This document shows, piece after piece, positions 8,093 to 16,827 of a stretch of 45,563 nt of DNA. The notes below the pieces were generated by a model that saw nothing but the letters and a program-made list of their open reading frames with translations, ran no database searches and was not told the origin of the DNA. The DNA comes from Phytoactinopolyspora halophila (lineage in GTDB: Bacteria > Actinomycetota > Actinomycetes > Jiangellales > Jiangellaceae), in the NCBI RefSeq assembly GCF_003287285.1, contig NZ_QMIG01000031.1:1-45563 (forward strand), read 5' to 3'. The first letter of the stretch is position 1; every line of letters begins with the position of its first letter. A program made the translations under genes and the position numbers.

Positions 8093-9333
8093 GCGCGGTC
8101 CCTTCCTCGGTGCGGTCGGTATGGGGGAGGCGAGTTATCGCCGGTGCCGGCGGCCGTGTCGTCGTCGGCGTGGTCGTCGTGCACGAGTTCCCCGTTGACG
8201 ACGGTGGTGCGGACGTGCCGCAGATCGGGGGAGAGCAGCGTGAGATCCGCGCGTCGGCCGGGTTCGATCGCTCCACGCTGGTCGAGCCCGAGCAGGCGGG
8301 CCGGATTGCACGAGGCCATCGACGCCGCCGTGGCGAGATCCAGGCCGGCCTCGTGTACCGCCCAGGCGAGGCAGCCCGCCTGGTCCGCGGTGGACCCGGC
8401 GAGCGAGGACGAGCCGGTGAGCGTGAGCCGCCCGTCGGTGTGCAGGGTGACGTCACCGCCCACGGGCGTGGAGTAGCGGCCCGGGGAACACCCGGCCAGC
8501 GCGACGGAGTCGCTGACCAGGACGCAGGACGCGGATCCGGTGGCGCGGGCCATGGCCAGGAAGGCGTCGACGGGCAGGTGATGGCCGTCGGCGACGAAGG
8601 TGGCGGCCAGCCTCGTGTCGGCGAGCTGCGCCCAGATGTGATTCGGATGCCGGGGCAGGACCTGGTGGGTGCCATTGCCGAGATGCGTGGACAGCCGCGC
8701 GCCTGCTGCTGCGGCGGCATGGATGTCCTCCGGGCTCGCCGCCGTATGACCGATGGCGACAGTAACGCCGACGCGGGTGGCTTCCCGGATGTAGTCGATG
8801 GCACCCGGCGTCTCGGGGGCAAGGGTCACGAGGAGCCGCGCGTCGCCGGCGGCCTCGCGCCAGCGGGCCAGCTCGCCGGGATCGGGCGGGCGGATGTGGT
8901 CGCGCTCGTGCGCCCCGCGGGGACCATCCTCGGGGGAGAGGTACGGCCCCTCGAGGTGGATCCCGGCGGCGCTGTGCCAGGTGAGGGGGTCGGCGGCGCG
9001 CGCCTCGGCGACCGCCCGGATGGCGGCGAGCATCCGGTCCGGCGGCCCGGTGACGATGGTGGGCAGCACCGTGGTCACACCCCGCCGCCACTCGGCACGC
9101 ACGAGCGCGTGCACGGTGTCGGCGCAGACGTCTTCGCCGTTCATGTCGATCCCGGCGTAGCCGTTGACCTGGAGATCGACCAGGCCGGGGAGCAGCCACG
9201 GGAGGGCGTCGGCGGCTCGGGAGCCGGTGTCGTCGAGGTGGGCGTCTCCCGCGGGCTGCACCGCCGCGATGCGGTCACCGGCGAGCCGGACCCGGGCAGG
9301 CGTACCGTCGCCAAGCCGTCCCAGCAGCTGCAT
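8089..9333 (-). CDS. nagA: N-acetylglucosamine-6-phosphate deacetylase
   Basis: This 414-residue amidohydrolase removes acetate from GlcNAc-6-phosphate. Visible motifs are GLVDLQVNGYAGIDMNG (the Q in place of the first metal-site His is as in E. coli NagA), GIHLEGPYLSPEDGPRGAH (metal-binding Glu), IGHTAASPEDI, STHLGNGTHQV (metal His, but the usual THLFNAM has become THLGNGT), FVADGHHLP and LVSDSVALAG (catalytic Asp). It starts at ATG 9333 behind GGGGAGGA; the open frame runs upstream to 9543 but that part is not family-like. It lies in an operon with nagB upstream (136 bp) and the coupled oxidoreductase downstream. The THLGNGT change could alter specificity toward a related sugar. Confidence 0.9.
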   Translation of the reverse strand: MQLLGRLGDGTPARVRLAGDRIAAVQPAGDAHLDDTGSRAADALPWLLPGLVDLQVNGYAGIDMNGEDVCADTVHALVRAEWRRGVTTVLPTIVTGPPDRMLAAIRAVAEARAADPLTWHSAAGIHLEGPYLSPEDGPRGAHERDHIRPPDPGELARWREAAGDARLLVTLAPETPGAIDYIREATRVGVTVAIGHTAASPEDIHAAAAAGARLSTHLGNGTHQVLPRHPNHIWAQLADTRLAATFVADGHHLPVDAFLAMARATGSASCVLVSDSVALAGCSPGRYSTPVGGDVTLHTDGRLTLTGSSSLAGSTADQAGCLAWAVHEAGLDLATAASMASCNPARLLGLDQRGAIEPGRRADLTLLSPDLRHVRTTVVNGELVHDDHADDDTAAGTGDNSPPPYRPHRGRDRA

Positions 9334-9469
9334 CGTTCCTCCCCGCCGTGGTGGTGACGCGTCCTCGACCTTCGCGCGTGCACCTCGTCGACCTTCGCGT
9401 GTAGCGCCGTCATTGCCCGCCCGAACCACCCGTCCGGATCGCACGCCCGGACCGCACGCGCTTTCCGTG

Positions 9470-10237
9470 TCACTGCGCCGGGATATCGCTTGCGGCCGCG
9501 ACGTCGGCGTGGACGGTGGCGTGCGCGTGCATGCGGATGGCACTGGCTGGACAGGAGGGGTCGAGAGGGCCGGTCAGCGCGCTGGCGACGGCGCCGGACT
9601 TGGGTTGCCCGACCACGGTCACGACGACGCTGCGTGCGGCGAGCAGCGCCGGGACGGTGAGCGTGACCGCCGTGGCCGGAACCTCATCGATGTGGTCGAA
9701 GAGTGCCTCGTCGACCTGTTGCTGCCGCGAGGCCGGATCGAGCGTGACCACGCGTACCCGTTCCGGATCGTCGAAACGGGTGTCACCTGGCTCGTTGAAG
9801 GCGATGTGACCGTTGACCCCGATACCCATACAGGTCAGGTCGACGGGCGCGGCGCTGATCAGGGCCGCGTATCGGGCGGCCTCGCGAGCGGCATCGGTGC
9901 CCGGCCGGATCCGTTCGAGGCTGCCGAGCGCGCTCGCCGGCAGCCGGTCCTCGATCCACTGCCCGAAGCTGCGGGGGTCACTCTCGTGCAGGCCCACGTA
10001 CTCGTCCATGTGGAAAGCGTCGACGCGTGACCAGTCGATGTCCGGATCGGCGACGAGCGCGGCGAGCATGCTCTCCTGTGACGGCGCGGACGCGAAGATC
10101 ACGCGGGCGCGGCCGCGGGTGCCGATGGTGTCCCGTATCGCCCGGGAAGCCTCCGCCGCGGCGGCGCGGCCGACGTCGTCCGCGCCGTCTCCTACTCGAA
10201 GCGAGACGCCCTCGGCCAGCCCTGGAGGCATAGTCAT
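9470..10237 (-). CDS. nagB: Glucosamine-6-phosphate deaminase
   Basis: This 255-residue protein of the NagB/6-phosphogluconolactonase fold converts GlcN-6-P to fructose-6-P and ammonia. The hallmark motifs are DAFHMDEYVGLHESDPRSF (catalytic Asp of DEY) and MGIGVNGHIAFNEPG (catalytic NGHIAFNEPG loop). It starts at ATG 10237 (MTMPPG), with GAGAGG upstream; an earlier in-frame ATG at 10270 would place the operator inside the gene and is rejected. It is the first gene of the LacI-controlled operon, with promoter and operator directly upstream. Confidence 0.93.
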   Translation of the reverse strand: MTMPPGLAEGVSLRVGDGADDVGRAAAAEASRAIRDTIGTRGRARVIFASAPSQESMLAALVADPDIDWSRVDAFHMDEYVGLHESDPRSFGQWIEDRLPASALGSLERIRPGTDAAREAARYAALISAAPVDLTCMGIGVNGHIAFNEPGDTRFDDPERVRVVTLDPASRQQQVDEALFDHIDEVPATAVTLTVPALLAARSVVVTVVGQPKSGAVASALTGPLDPSCPASAIRMHAHATVHADVAAASDIPAQ

Positions 10238-10255
10238 GCACGGCCCTCTCTGGTG

Positions 10256-10269
10256 TGCAAGCGGTTGCA
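10256..10269. promoter_or_regulatory. LacI-type operator, copy 2
   Basis: TGCAAGCGGTTGCA is identical to the copy at 3852-3865. On the minus strand it falls just downstream of the -10 element (10280-10285), overlapping the expected transcription start, the position for a repressor site. It lies 19-32 bp upstream of the nagB start codon. Confidence 0.85.
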
Positions 10270-10279
10270 ACCGAGTTCA

Positions 10280-10308
10280 ACGGTATCCGGCTCCATCGGG
10301 CGGGTCAA
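10280..10308 (-). promoter_or_regulatory. Predicted nagB promoter
   Basis: On the minus strand, TTGACC (10303-10308) and TACCGT (10280-10285) are separated by exactly 17 bp. The -35 overlaps the stop codon of the upstream addA-like gene, so the promoter begins inside that gene's end. Both hexamers are close to the housekeeping sigma consensus. Confidence 0.55.
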
Positions 10309-13300
10309 CGTGTCCCTGGCTCGTCCACGACGAAGCGAGGAGAAGGCGGCACGGAAACCACTCGCTCGACGCACATATCAGGACGGATGAACAACACGAC
10401 ACCATGCAGGACATGCTCGTGGGTGGCATCCGCGATCGCCCGGGCATAGATGGCGAGCTGTCTTTGATATGTCCGCAAAGTGTGGTCATCGGGCTCGGCA
10501 TCGGTCTTGTAATCGGCGACCACCAGGCCGTCGGGAGTGCGGTAGAACAGGTCGACGTATCCTTCCACCGTCGTGTCGCCGAGCACGGTCCCCACATACG
10601 TTTCACGCCAGTGCGGGTACATGGCGGCGGCCCGGATGGTTGGCGATGCCAGCGCGGAACGCACGCCGGCGCAAATGTCCCCCGTCGCATCCGGGATTCT
10701 CTCGACGAAGGCCTGCATTCTTGCGAGGTCATCGATGCCCTCGCCGGTCGCGAGATCGATGACCTGCATGACGGCGTGCACGGCGCGGCCTAGGGCAGTG
10801 CCATGACGGCCCTTTTCCCAAACCGGAACGTCGAACCCGTGTTCTTCGTCGTCAAGGCCGTCGGTGATGTGCTCCGGCGGGAATGCCGAGATGTGACTGT
10901 GTGCAACGGTACTGGCGGACACGGCCTCGGCCTCAAGGGCGTGTTGCCGGGCACGGGTATCGCGTTGCTGCCACCGCGACCACGACATGGGAGGATGCAC
11001 ACCGATCGGCTGTACGGTTTCGAGCGGTTGGAGTCGGTCGGGCGCGCTCCAGACCTCGGCATCCGTGGCCCCGTGGGTCTCCGCGATGGTGGCAGCAGGG
11101 CACTGCCTCCCCGTGCGTCGATGGAGCGAGACAGCGAGATGGAACTGCGCGCGAGTGCACGCCACATAGAGCAGCCGGGTCGTCTCGTGCTCTTCGATCG
11201 TCCGTTCATGCTGATCTGCATCTTCATATCCGGACGTCTGTACGCCGGCGCGTATGCGGACCTCGCAGTCCTGCTCGGAAGACCACAGGATCGTCGGTCT
11301 CTGGTTTGAGCCTGGCGATCCCAGACCGGCCACGATCACGAATGGGAATTGCAGGCCCTTAGAGGCGTGAACCGTAGTGATGCGAACGGCCTGACGATCG
11401 GTTTCCGGAAGCACCGGCTCGCTGACCCGTGCGACATCTTCAGCCTGGCGTTCTGCCCATCGGAGATACTCCCGCAGGGAGCCTCGCGTCTCTTCGAACC
11501 AGGCGCGCGCCTGGTCGACGACGAATCGCAACCGGCGCCACGTTTCGCGATAGCGCGGGGAAGCCGCCGCAGTCTCCAGAATCCGACGCTTGGCGATGAT
11601 CTCGTCGAGCAGCTGTGCGGGCGACAGCAGCGTCTGCCGAAACGTCCAGTCACGCAGTTGTTCCAGGCTGTCGGCGACGCGGCCGTGATGCACGGGCTCG
11701 GCCATCGGGTGCCACGATCCGCCGGCGGAACGCCACTGCCAGAGCTCGGCATCGGTACAGCCGAACATCGGGGTTCGCAACGTTGCGACGACGGCGAGCT
11801 CGTCGGTTGGATCGTCCACCGCCTTGGCGCAGGTAAGCAATTCTTTGACGGCGATCGTCGAATAGACGAACGTGGCCGCATCGGTGCGGTAAGGGATGCG
11901 GGCGTGCGCGAGTTTCTCCTCCAGGCCGTCGATCGAACTGCGGCTCGGCGCCAGGATGGTGATGTCGTCGAGGCGCAACGGGCGCCCCGCCACCATCCAT
12001 CGCTCGTGCATCGCGCGTAGGACGAGGCCGGCGATGTCGTGAGCCTCTCGAGAGCGAACGACATCCGCGTTCGGTTGGTCGGCATGCGCATCCGTCCCGA
12101 GTACGATGACGGATGGCCCTGTGGCAGGTGGTGAAGCGAAATCCGGTGGTGGTTGGAGATGTTTGTATCCGGCCTGCACATGCCCAGAGTCGCGAATGAG
12201 CTGCGAGAAGACAGAGTTGATCCAGCTCAGTACCTCCGGCGTCGAGCGAAAGTTCGTTGTCAACGTGACAGATTCGCCTACGGATTCGCGTGCACGCAGA
12301 TACGTTTCGATGTCGGCTCTCCTGAAGCGATAGATCGATTGTTTCGCGTCCCCGACGAGAAAGAGGGAGCCGTCCGGGATTGTCACCTCCCGCCAGTCGG
12401 TTTCGCCTGCGTCCGGGCCACCGGCGATCCGCACGGCGAGTTCGAACTGTATGGGGTCGGTATCTTGGGATTCGTCGAGCAGCAGGTGAGAGTAGCGTTG
12501 CGTCAATCGCGCTCTTGCCTCAGCGCTGGTGCGAGTCAGTCGGCGCGCCAGCACCAGAAGGTCGTGGTAGTACAGGTCGCCTCTCGATATTCGGTCGGCA
12601 GAGGAATGGAGTGTGGCGCGTGCCATCCGAGTGAGCAACCAGCGTAAGGCTGTGTCAATAGCCTGGATGCGCGCTTGCGTCCCGATCTCGCGCACGCTGT
12701 CGAAGGTAGATTTGATCTGGTCTATGGGGCATGCCCACGATGTCTTGCTTCCGGCGTTGCCACGCTTCGGTATGCCGCCGAGCAAATCAATAAGCTCGGC
12801 GGTGCCTGCGCCGACCGTCGTGCTGAGCCATCGTTCCAGCTCGCCGATGCGTGCAAGGAGCTTGTCATTGGGATTCACGCATTCCCGGCGACGTTCGAAC
12901 AGATCGCGGGCCCGCGTGTTCAAGTCGGCGAGGTCGATCTCAATGTGGCTGGAGAGGAGACGTGAGGTGCCGAAGCGTTCCTCCACTAGGTCCCAGTTGT
13001 CGTGCAATCTGTGCCAGAGCACCCGTAAGTCGTCGAGCCTGACACCGCTGGCCAGTAGCACCTCGAGTGCAGATGCAGCCGACGTGTCGCAGAGCAGGTC
13101 TGCCTGGAATACATCCCAGCGGCGATCGACGTCGAGTTGCGAGCCGAGCTCGTCGAGCACGGTGAATAGTGGCGGGACGGACGCTTCGACCGGCTGCTCG
13201 CTGATCAGCCGGTGTGCGAACGAGTGGAGCGTGCCGATGGCCGCGCCGTCCAGGTCGTCGAGAGCATCGACGAGACCCGCTTCGCTCAGGCCAGCGCGCA

Positions 13301-13502
13301 CTCGGTCGCGGAGCTCGGTGGCGGCGCGCTCGGTAAACGTGACAGCCACGATGCTGTCGATCGGCACACCGTGCCGGACGAGCGCGACGACGCGCTCCAC
13401 CAGGACGTTCGTCTTCCCTGATCCGGCACCTGCCTCGACGAACAGCGTGCTGCTGAGATCACCGGTGACGCGGTCACGCACGGCCTGGTCGGACAGCGTC
13501 AC
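10305..13502 (-). CDS. addA: AddA-like UvrD-family helicase with C-terminal PD-(D/E)XK nuclease
   Basis: This 1065-residue protein has the superfamily 1A helicase motifs in order: Walker A EAGAGSGKT (23-31), Ia TFTERAA, II LLLDESQDTDP (about 340-350), III/IV VGDAKQSIYRFRRAD, LTTNFRS, V TTVHASKGLQFP and VI LYVACTRA. A nuclease domain closes it, with GYVDLFY and VVADYKTD (DYK 997-999). It is the helicase/nuclease partner that resects double-strand ends. It starts at GTG 13502, overlapping the addB-like stop (GTGA), so the pair is translationally coupled. Actinobacteria commonly use AdnAB or RecBCD for this job, so a CRISPR-adjacent AddAB-like pair may be an accessory defence or adaptation module (inference). 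Confidence 0.85.
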   Translation of the reverse strand: MTLSDQAVRDRVTGDLSSTLFVEAGAGSGKTNVLVERVVALVRHGVPIDSIVAVTFTERAATELRDRVRAGLSEAGLVDALDDLDGAAIGTLHSFAHRLISEQPVEASVPPLFTVLDELGSQLDVDRRWDVFQADLLCDTSAASALEVLLASGVRLDDLRVLWHRLHDNWDLVEERFGTSRLLSSHIEIDLADLNTRARDLFERRRECVNPNDKLLARIGELERWLSTTVGAGTAELIDLLGGIPKRGNAGSKTSWACPIDQIKSTFDSVREIGTQARIQAIDTALRWLLTRMARATLHSSADRISRGDLYYHDLLVLARRLTRTSAEARARLTQRYSHLLLDESQDTDPIQFELAVRIAGGPDAGETDWREVTIPDGSLFLVGDAKQSIYRFRRADIETYLRARESVGESVTLTTNFRSTPEVLSWINSVFSQLIRDSGHVQAGYKHLQPPPDFASPPATGPSVIVLGTDAHADQPNADVVRSREAHDIAGLVLRAMHERWMVAGRPLRLDDITILAPSRSSIDGLEEKLAHARIPYRTDAATFVYSTIAVKELLTCAKAVDDPTDELAVVATLRTPMFGCTDAELWQWRSAGGSWHPMAEPVHHGRVADSLEQLRDWTFRQTLLSPAQLLDEIIAKRRILETAAASPRYRETWRRLRFVVDQARAWFEETRGSLREYLRWAERQAEDVARVSEPVLPETDRQAVRITTVHASKGLQFPFVIVAGLGSPGSNQRPTILWSSEQDCEVRIRAGVQTSGYEDADQHERTIEEHETTRLLYVACTRAQFHLAVSLHRRTGRQCPAATIAETHGATDAEVWSAPDRLQPLETVQPIGVHPPMSWSRWQQRDTRARQHALEAEAVSASTVAHSHISAFPPEHITDGLDDEEHGFDVPVWEKGRHGTALGRAVHAVMQVIDLATGEGIDDLARMQAFVERIPDATGDICAGVRSALASPTIRAAAMYPHWRETYVGTVLGDTTVEGYVDLFYRTPDGLVVADYKTDAEPDDHTLRTYQRQLAIYARAIADATHEHVLHGVVLFIRPDMCVERVVSVPPSPRFVVDEPGTR

Positions 13503-16500
13503 GACAGCCCGCCGAAATTGAGGAGTTCCTGCAGCTCCGCCAGTTCTGGAGTGTTGGTTTTCGCCTGCCAGGCGACGGCGATCTGACGATCTTCAGGACC
13601 GTGGATCTCACACGCATTGCATTCGAACAGGACGTTGCCATCGTCGTTGGGACGCTGTGGGAAAATACCACCGGATATCCCGTTCATGATGGTACGAAGG
13701 GCCTGCGTGACCCTGCCGAGGACGGCGTCGTCGACGTCGTATCCGACCCGGGCGAATCCCGCACGACGGCTTGTGAACCAGTACTCGGAACGCACTGGGC
13801 GAGTTTCGCCGTACGCGGTGCCGACAGCGATGGCGTAGATCGGTAGCTGTAACCGCTGGCCGCGATCGCACGGATCTCCCGTCAACCGGGTGTACGACCG
13901 ACCGAGCCGACCGGACTTGTAATCGGTGACCACCAGCCTTCCGTCCAGGCCGCGATCGATCCTGTCGATCTTTCCGCGCACGCGAAGGGCGCGGCCATCC
14001 GCGAGGGATATATCGACGTCCTCGAACGGCCACTCGGCGGCATATGGCGCAAGGTTTCCCAGTTCGGCGCGCCGCCGATCGTCATGGCTGACCCAGGCGT
14101 GCAGGTCGGCGCGCAGCGCCTCTCGATCGGCATCCCACAGGATCGGATATCCGGTGAGGCCTTCGGCTTTTGCAACAGCGAACTCCTCATCGGCGATCTG
14201 GTCGATCATCCGATGGGTGTAGCGGGGCCACGACTGGCCATGGCCAGGTGCCCAGCCGTCTTCCAACGCTGAGGTGACGAGCCGTTCCAAGATCTTGTGT
14301 AAGACGTTGCCGCGGTCCCGTGCGGAGATCCGGACCGCGTCCTCGGGATCCTCAATCGGAAGCACGCCCAGAATGTGTCGGACGAAGTAGCCATGTGGGC
14401 AATGGACCCAGCTCTCCAGAGCGGTTACCGAAACCGGTGCAAGGGTGGGATCGGGCAGATTCGTCATACCTGCTAGATTGCCGTCGAACGGCGTAAACTC
14501 CGAGGAAAGCCTCGCTTGGTGGACTGTCAGCGCACGCGTGACGATGCTGTCGTCGCAGCCTGGATCGGTGACTGCCGTGCGTTGCCGCCACTCCTGCGCC
14601 GTTGCCGGCTGGAGGTCACGTTCGACAGCACCGGTGTACGAGGGGATCTCGGTCAAACCCCGCGCACGTTCCCAGTGCGTGATCACGAGATCCGCTCGCC
14701 CATCGAGTGCGCGGATGGTGGGCAGCGTCCAACGTGATGGGCTCTTCGTTCCGCCTTGCCTGAGGTCCCCACGGGGAAATGTAAGAGTCCGACCACCGCG
14801 CGGTGCTGCCGCAAGCGAGGCCAATATGAAGTGATGTTGAGTACTGAGACGTTCGCGTCGCGTTCCGAGCGCACCGTTGGTGGCAACCCTTGCCCGGTCC
14901 GGTACGAGCGGATCTTCGTGAATGCGCGCTGGAATGAAGCCTTCGGCCGCACCCACCACGAACACCAGGTCCACATCTGCCCCCGGGCCGTGTGAGATCG
15001 GTCCGACATGCACCCCTCTGCCCACGGTTCCGTGTCCTCCGAGCTCGTGATCGAGTTCGATCTCCACGAGCTGTCGTAGCAAGAGCGGGTCCGGCGCTCC
15101 GGCGGTGCCGTCTAGCTCACCAACCCGGACGATGAACTCGGAGATACGTCGGTGGCCACGCACGTCCTCCTGTCTCGCGAGCGTGGCTGTGGCTGGACGC
15201 CAGTCCCGCTCGACGAGTGACCATAGCTGCTCTACACCCTCGCCGAGTTCCTGCCATGACGACGCACTCTCGATCTGCGCGTGACAGTGCTGGAGAAATG
15301 TGACGAACTCGTGGAGCTTCTCGGCATGTTCTGCGGCCTGTTGCGTGCGGCGGGCTGTGGCCTCGTCCGTGTCCGGATAGTCTGCGAGCCACCTTCTGCG
15401 GCGTCGTGCGAACTCCCGGACGCGGTTCCAATCGTCACCGCTCACGACGCCGGCCGTTCTCGAGATGCGTTCCCACGCGGTGCGTGGTGCGCGGATCCCG
15501 TCGTAACTGATGCTCGTATCTGCCAAGAGTGCCAATACGTCGTCTCGGCGGAAGCTCTGTGCGGGGAGTGCGAGCAGACGACGGAAGGCCCGGCCGGGTG
15601 TCGTTTCGGCAAGGCTGCGGGCAGTATTGCCGAAGATCTGGACTCCGGCCTGGTCGAAATGTTCGTCCAGCAGGCGTGCATAGGGGGAAGCCGTGCCGTA
15701 CCAGACAGCTATTCGGTGGCCAGGATGTTCGACGAGCGCTTCCTTCACTCGACGTACGACGGCACGCACCTCGTCATCGGGATCCGACGCGTTGAGGAGT
15801 GCGTCCGCCACCGGGGGCTGCCATGTAACTTCCATGTCGGCGCCGAGATCGCGACACAGCCTGTGGGCAGCCTCGTCGGCATAAGCCTCACCGGTGAAAC
15901 CGAGAATCACCCTGGTATTGGCATACATGGCTATGACCCTCAGGAGTTCGGCGTCGCATGCGCGTCTGGGTTGTGGCAGGAAGACGACGAACGACCCGGA
16001 AATCCCGTGTGTACGGATCCGATCCGTGGTCGCCTGTATGAGGTCGACTTCGTCGAACACGGCGGGAGCGAGCAGCCGATGAGCCGCATCGTAAATACGC
16101 ATGACCTCGGCGACGACGGGCCCGTGGTCTGCCAATGACCTCCGAACGGACGCGGGAAGCCCTCGAAGTTCTCGATAGGCGTGCGCGAGCGCCCGAACCG
16201 TACCCAGCTGATGTGCGACCGGCCTGAAAATGCCGGGTGAGTTGTCCAGAACCGAACGCAACGTGCCGAGAACGTCAAGTCGAGTTGCGGAGCGGCGACC
16301 GGTGCTCAGCAACGCGCGACCCGCTCGGTGTTCGGCCAGTCTGGCCAGCGTCGTGACATTTAGGGCGGCGATTCCCGGTCCGGACTCATCTGAGCCTCGC
16401 GTTAGGGAGCGTCGAGCCCTAATACCGATTCTCCTATCGGGCACGATCAACGTGACAGGTGTAAGCGGATCGTCGCCTTTCGTTTCGGCGACCGCTTCAT

Positions 16501-16555
16501 GCAGGCGCCGATATGCGTCCGCTCCGTATGCCGTTGCGCGAACATCGACCGCCAT
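13499..16555 (-). CDS. addB: AddB-like PD-(D/E)XK nuclease / helicase-like subunit
   Basis: This 1018-residue protein's N-terminal part resembles an inactive helicase of the AddB type (VTLIVPDRRIGIRARR; no Walker A lysine motif seen). The C-terminal nuclease shows CPHGYFVRHILG at about 717, RGNVLHKILERL, RVRGKIDRIDRG and VVTDYKSG (DYK at about 877). AddB proteins normally carry an Fe-S cluster held by four cysteines, one before and three after the nuclease core. Here C-P-H-G-Y-F and C-N-A-C are present, but the expected fourth position reads Gly (CNACEIHGPEDR). It starts at ATG 16555 behind GAGAGGGG. It is the first gene of the two-gene unit that lies beyond the presumed trailer end of the CRISPR array. 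Confidence 0.82.
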   Translation of the reverse strand: MAVDVRATAYGADAYRRLHEAVAETKGDDPLTPVTLIVPDRRIGIRARRSLTRGSDESGPGIAALNVTTLARLAEHRAGRALLSTGRRSATRLDVLGTLRSVLDNSPGIFRPVAHQLGTVRALAHAYRELRGLPASVRRSLADHGPVVAEVMRIYDAAHRLLAPAVFDEVDLIQATTDRIRTHGISGSFVVFLPQPRRACDAELLRVIAMYANTRVILGFTGEAYADEAAHRLCRDLGADMEVTWQPPVADALLNASDPDDEVRAVVRRVKEALVEHPGHRIAVWYGTASPYARLLDEHFDQAGVQIFGNTARSLAETTPGRAFRRLLALPAQSFRRDDVLALLADTSISYDGIRAPRTAWERISRTAGVVSGDDWNRVREFARRRRRWLADYPDTDEATARRTQQAAEHAEKLHEFVTFLQHCHAQIESASSWQELGEGVEQLWSLVERDWRPATATLARQEDVRGHRRISEFIVRVGELDGTAGAPDPLLLRQLVEIELDHELGGHGTVGRGVHVGPISHGPGADVDLVFVVGAAEGFIPARIHEDPLVPDRARVATNGALGTRRERLSTQHHFILASLAAAPRGGRTLTFPRGDLRQGGTKSPSRWTLPTIRALDGRADLVITHWERARGLTEIPSYTGAVERDLQPATAQEWRQRTAVTDPGCDDSIVTRALTVHQARLSSEFTPFDGNLAGMTNLPDPTLAPVSVTALESWVHCPHGYFVRHILGVLPIEDPEDAVRISARDRGNVLHKILERLVTSALEDGWAPGHGQSWPRYTHRMIDQIADEEFAVAKAEGLTGYPILWDADREALRADLHAWVSHDDRRRAELGNLAPYAAEWPFEDVDISLADGRALRVRGKIDRIDRGLDGRLVVTDYKSGRLGRSYTRLTGDPCDRGQRLQLPIYAIAVGTAYGETRPVRSEYWFTSRRAGFARVGYDVDDAVLGRVTQALRTIMNGISGGIFPQRPNDDGNVLFECNACEIHGPEDRQIAVAWQAKTNTPELAELQELLNFGGLS

Positions 16556-16792
16556 GCAGTTCCCCTCTCTGAGATCGTGTGCAATGTTCATCTCACGCAA
16601 GCACGAACGTCGGACAGAACTCGGCGGAGCGAGACTGCTGTATATCCCTCAATCCTTCCGTGTTGTTCCCCACCTTCACCTTTACGTCTCACGCGCGAAG
16701 TGTGCTGTACCTCTTGCCGCTGAGGAGCTACGCTGCCGCAACTCTGACGGCATAGATCGAAATTGTTTCAGAATTTGCGCGTATGGGTCGGT
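16556..16792 (-). promoter_or_regulatory. Region between CRISPR array trailer end and addB
   Basis: These 237 bp are visibly more A/T rich than the neighbouring genes (for example GAAATTGTTTCAGAATTTG at 16760-16778 on the plus strand). They must carry the addBA promoter unless that unit is transcribed through from the array. No gene is visible. The AddB frame remains open to 16600, but the segment before 16555 is short and has no ribosome-binding site of comparable quality. If the array were read on the plus strand, this region would be its leader. Confidence 0.45.
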
Positions 16793-16827
16793 ACTGCAAT
16801 GGAGTCCGGCCGTAGAGGCCGGAAGAG
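16793..16827 (-). repeat. Degenerate terminal CRISPR repeat
   Basis: This 35-bp unit matches the consensus over its central hairpin but differs at its plus-strand 5' end (ACTGCAATGG for GCCGCAATGG) and has lost one A (GGAAGAG). On the minus strand the changes fall at the 3' end, where terminal repeats typically decay because no downstream spacer depends on them. Confidence 0.85.

Noticed and set aside
16556-16792. CRISPR leader on the addB side with plus-strand transcription
   Set aside because: The region is A/T-richer and the plus-strand repeat ends GGAAAGAG, but the adjacent repeats are the degenerate ones and the cas genes point the other way. Kept as the less likely alternative.
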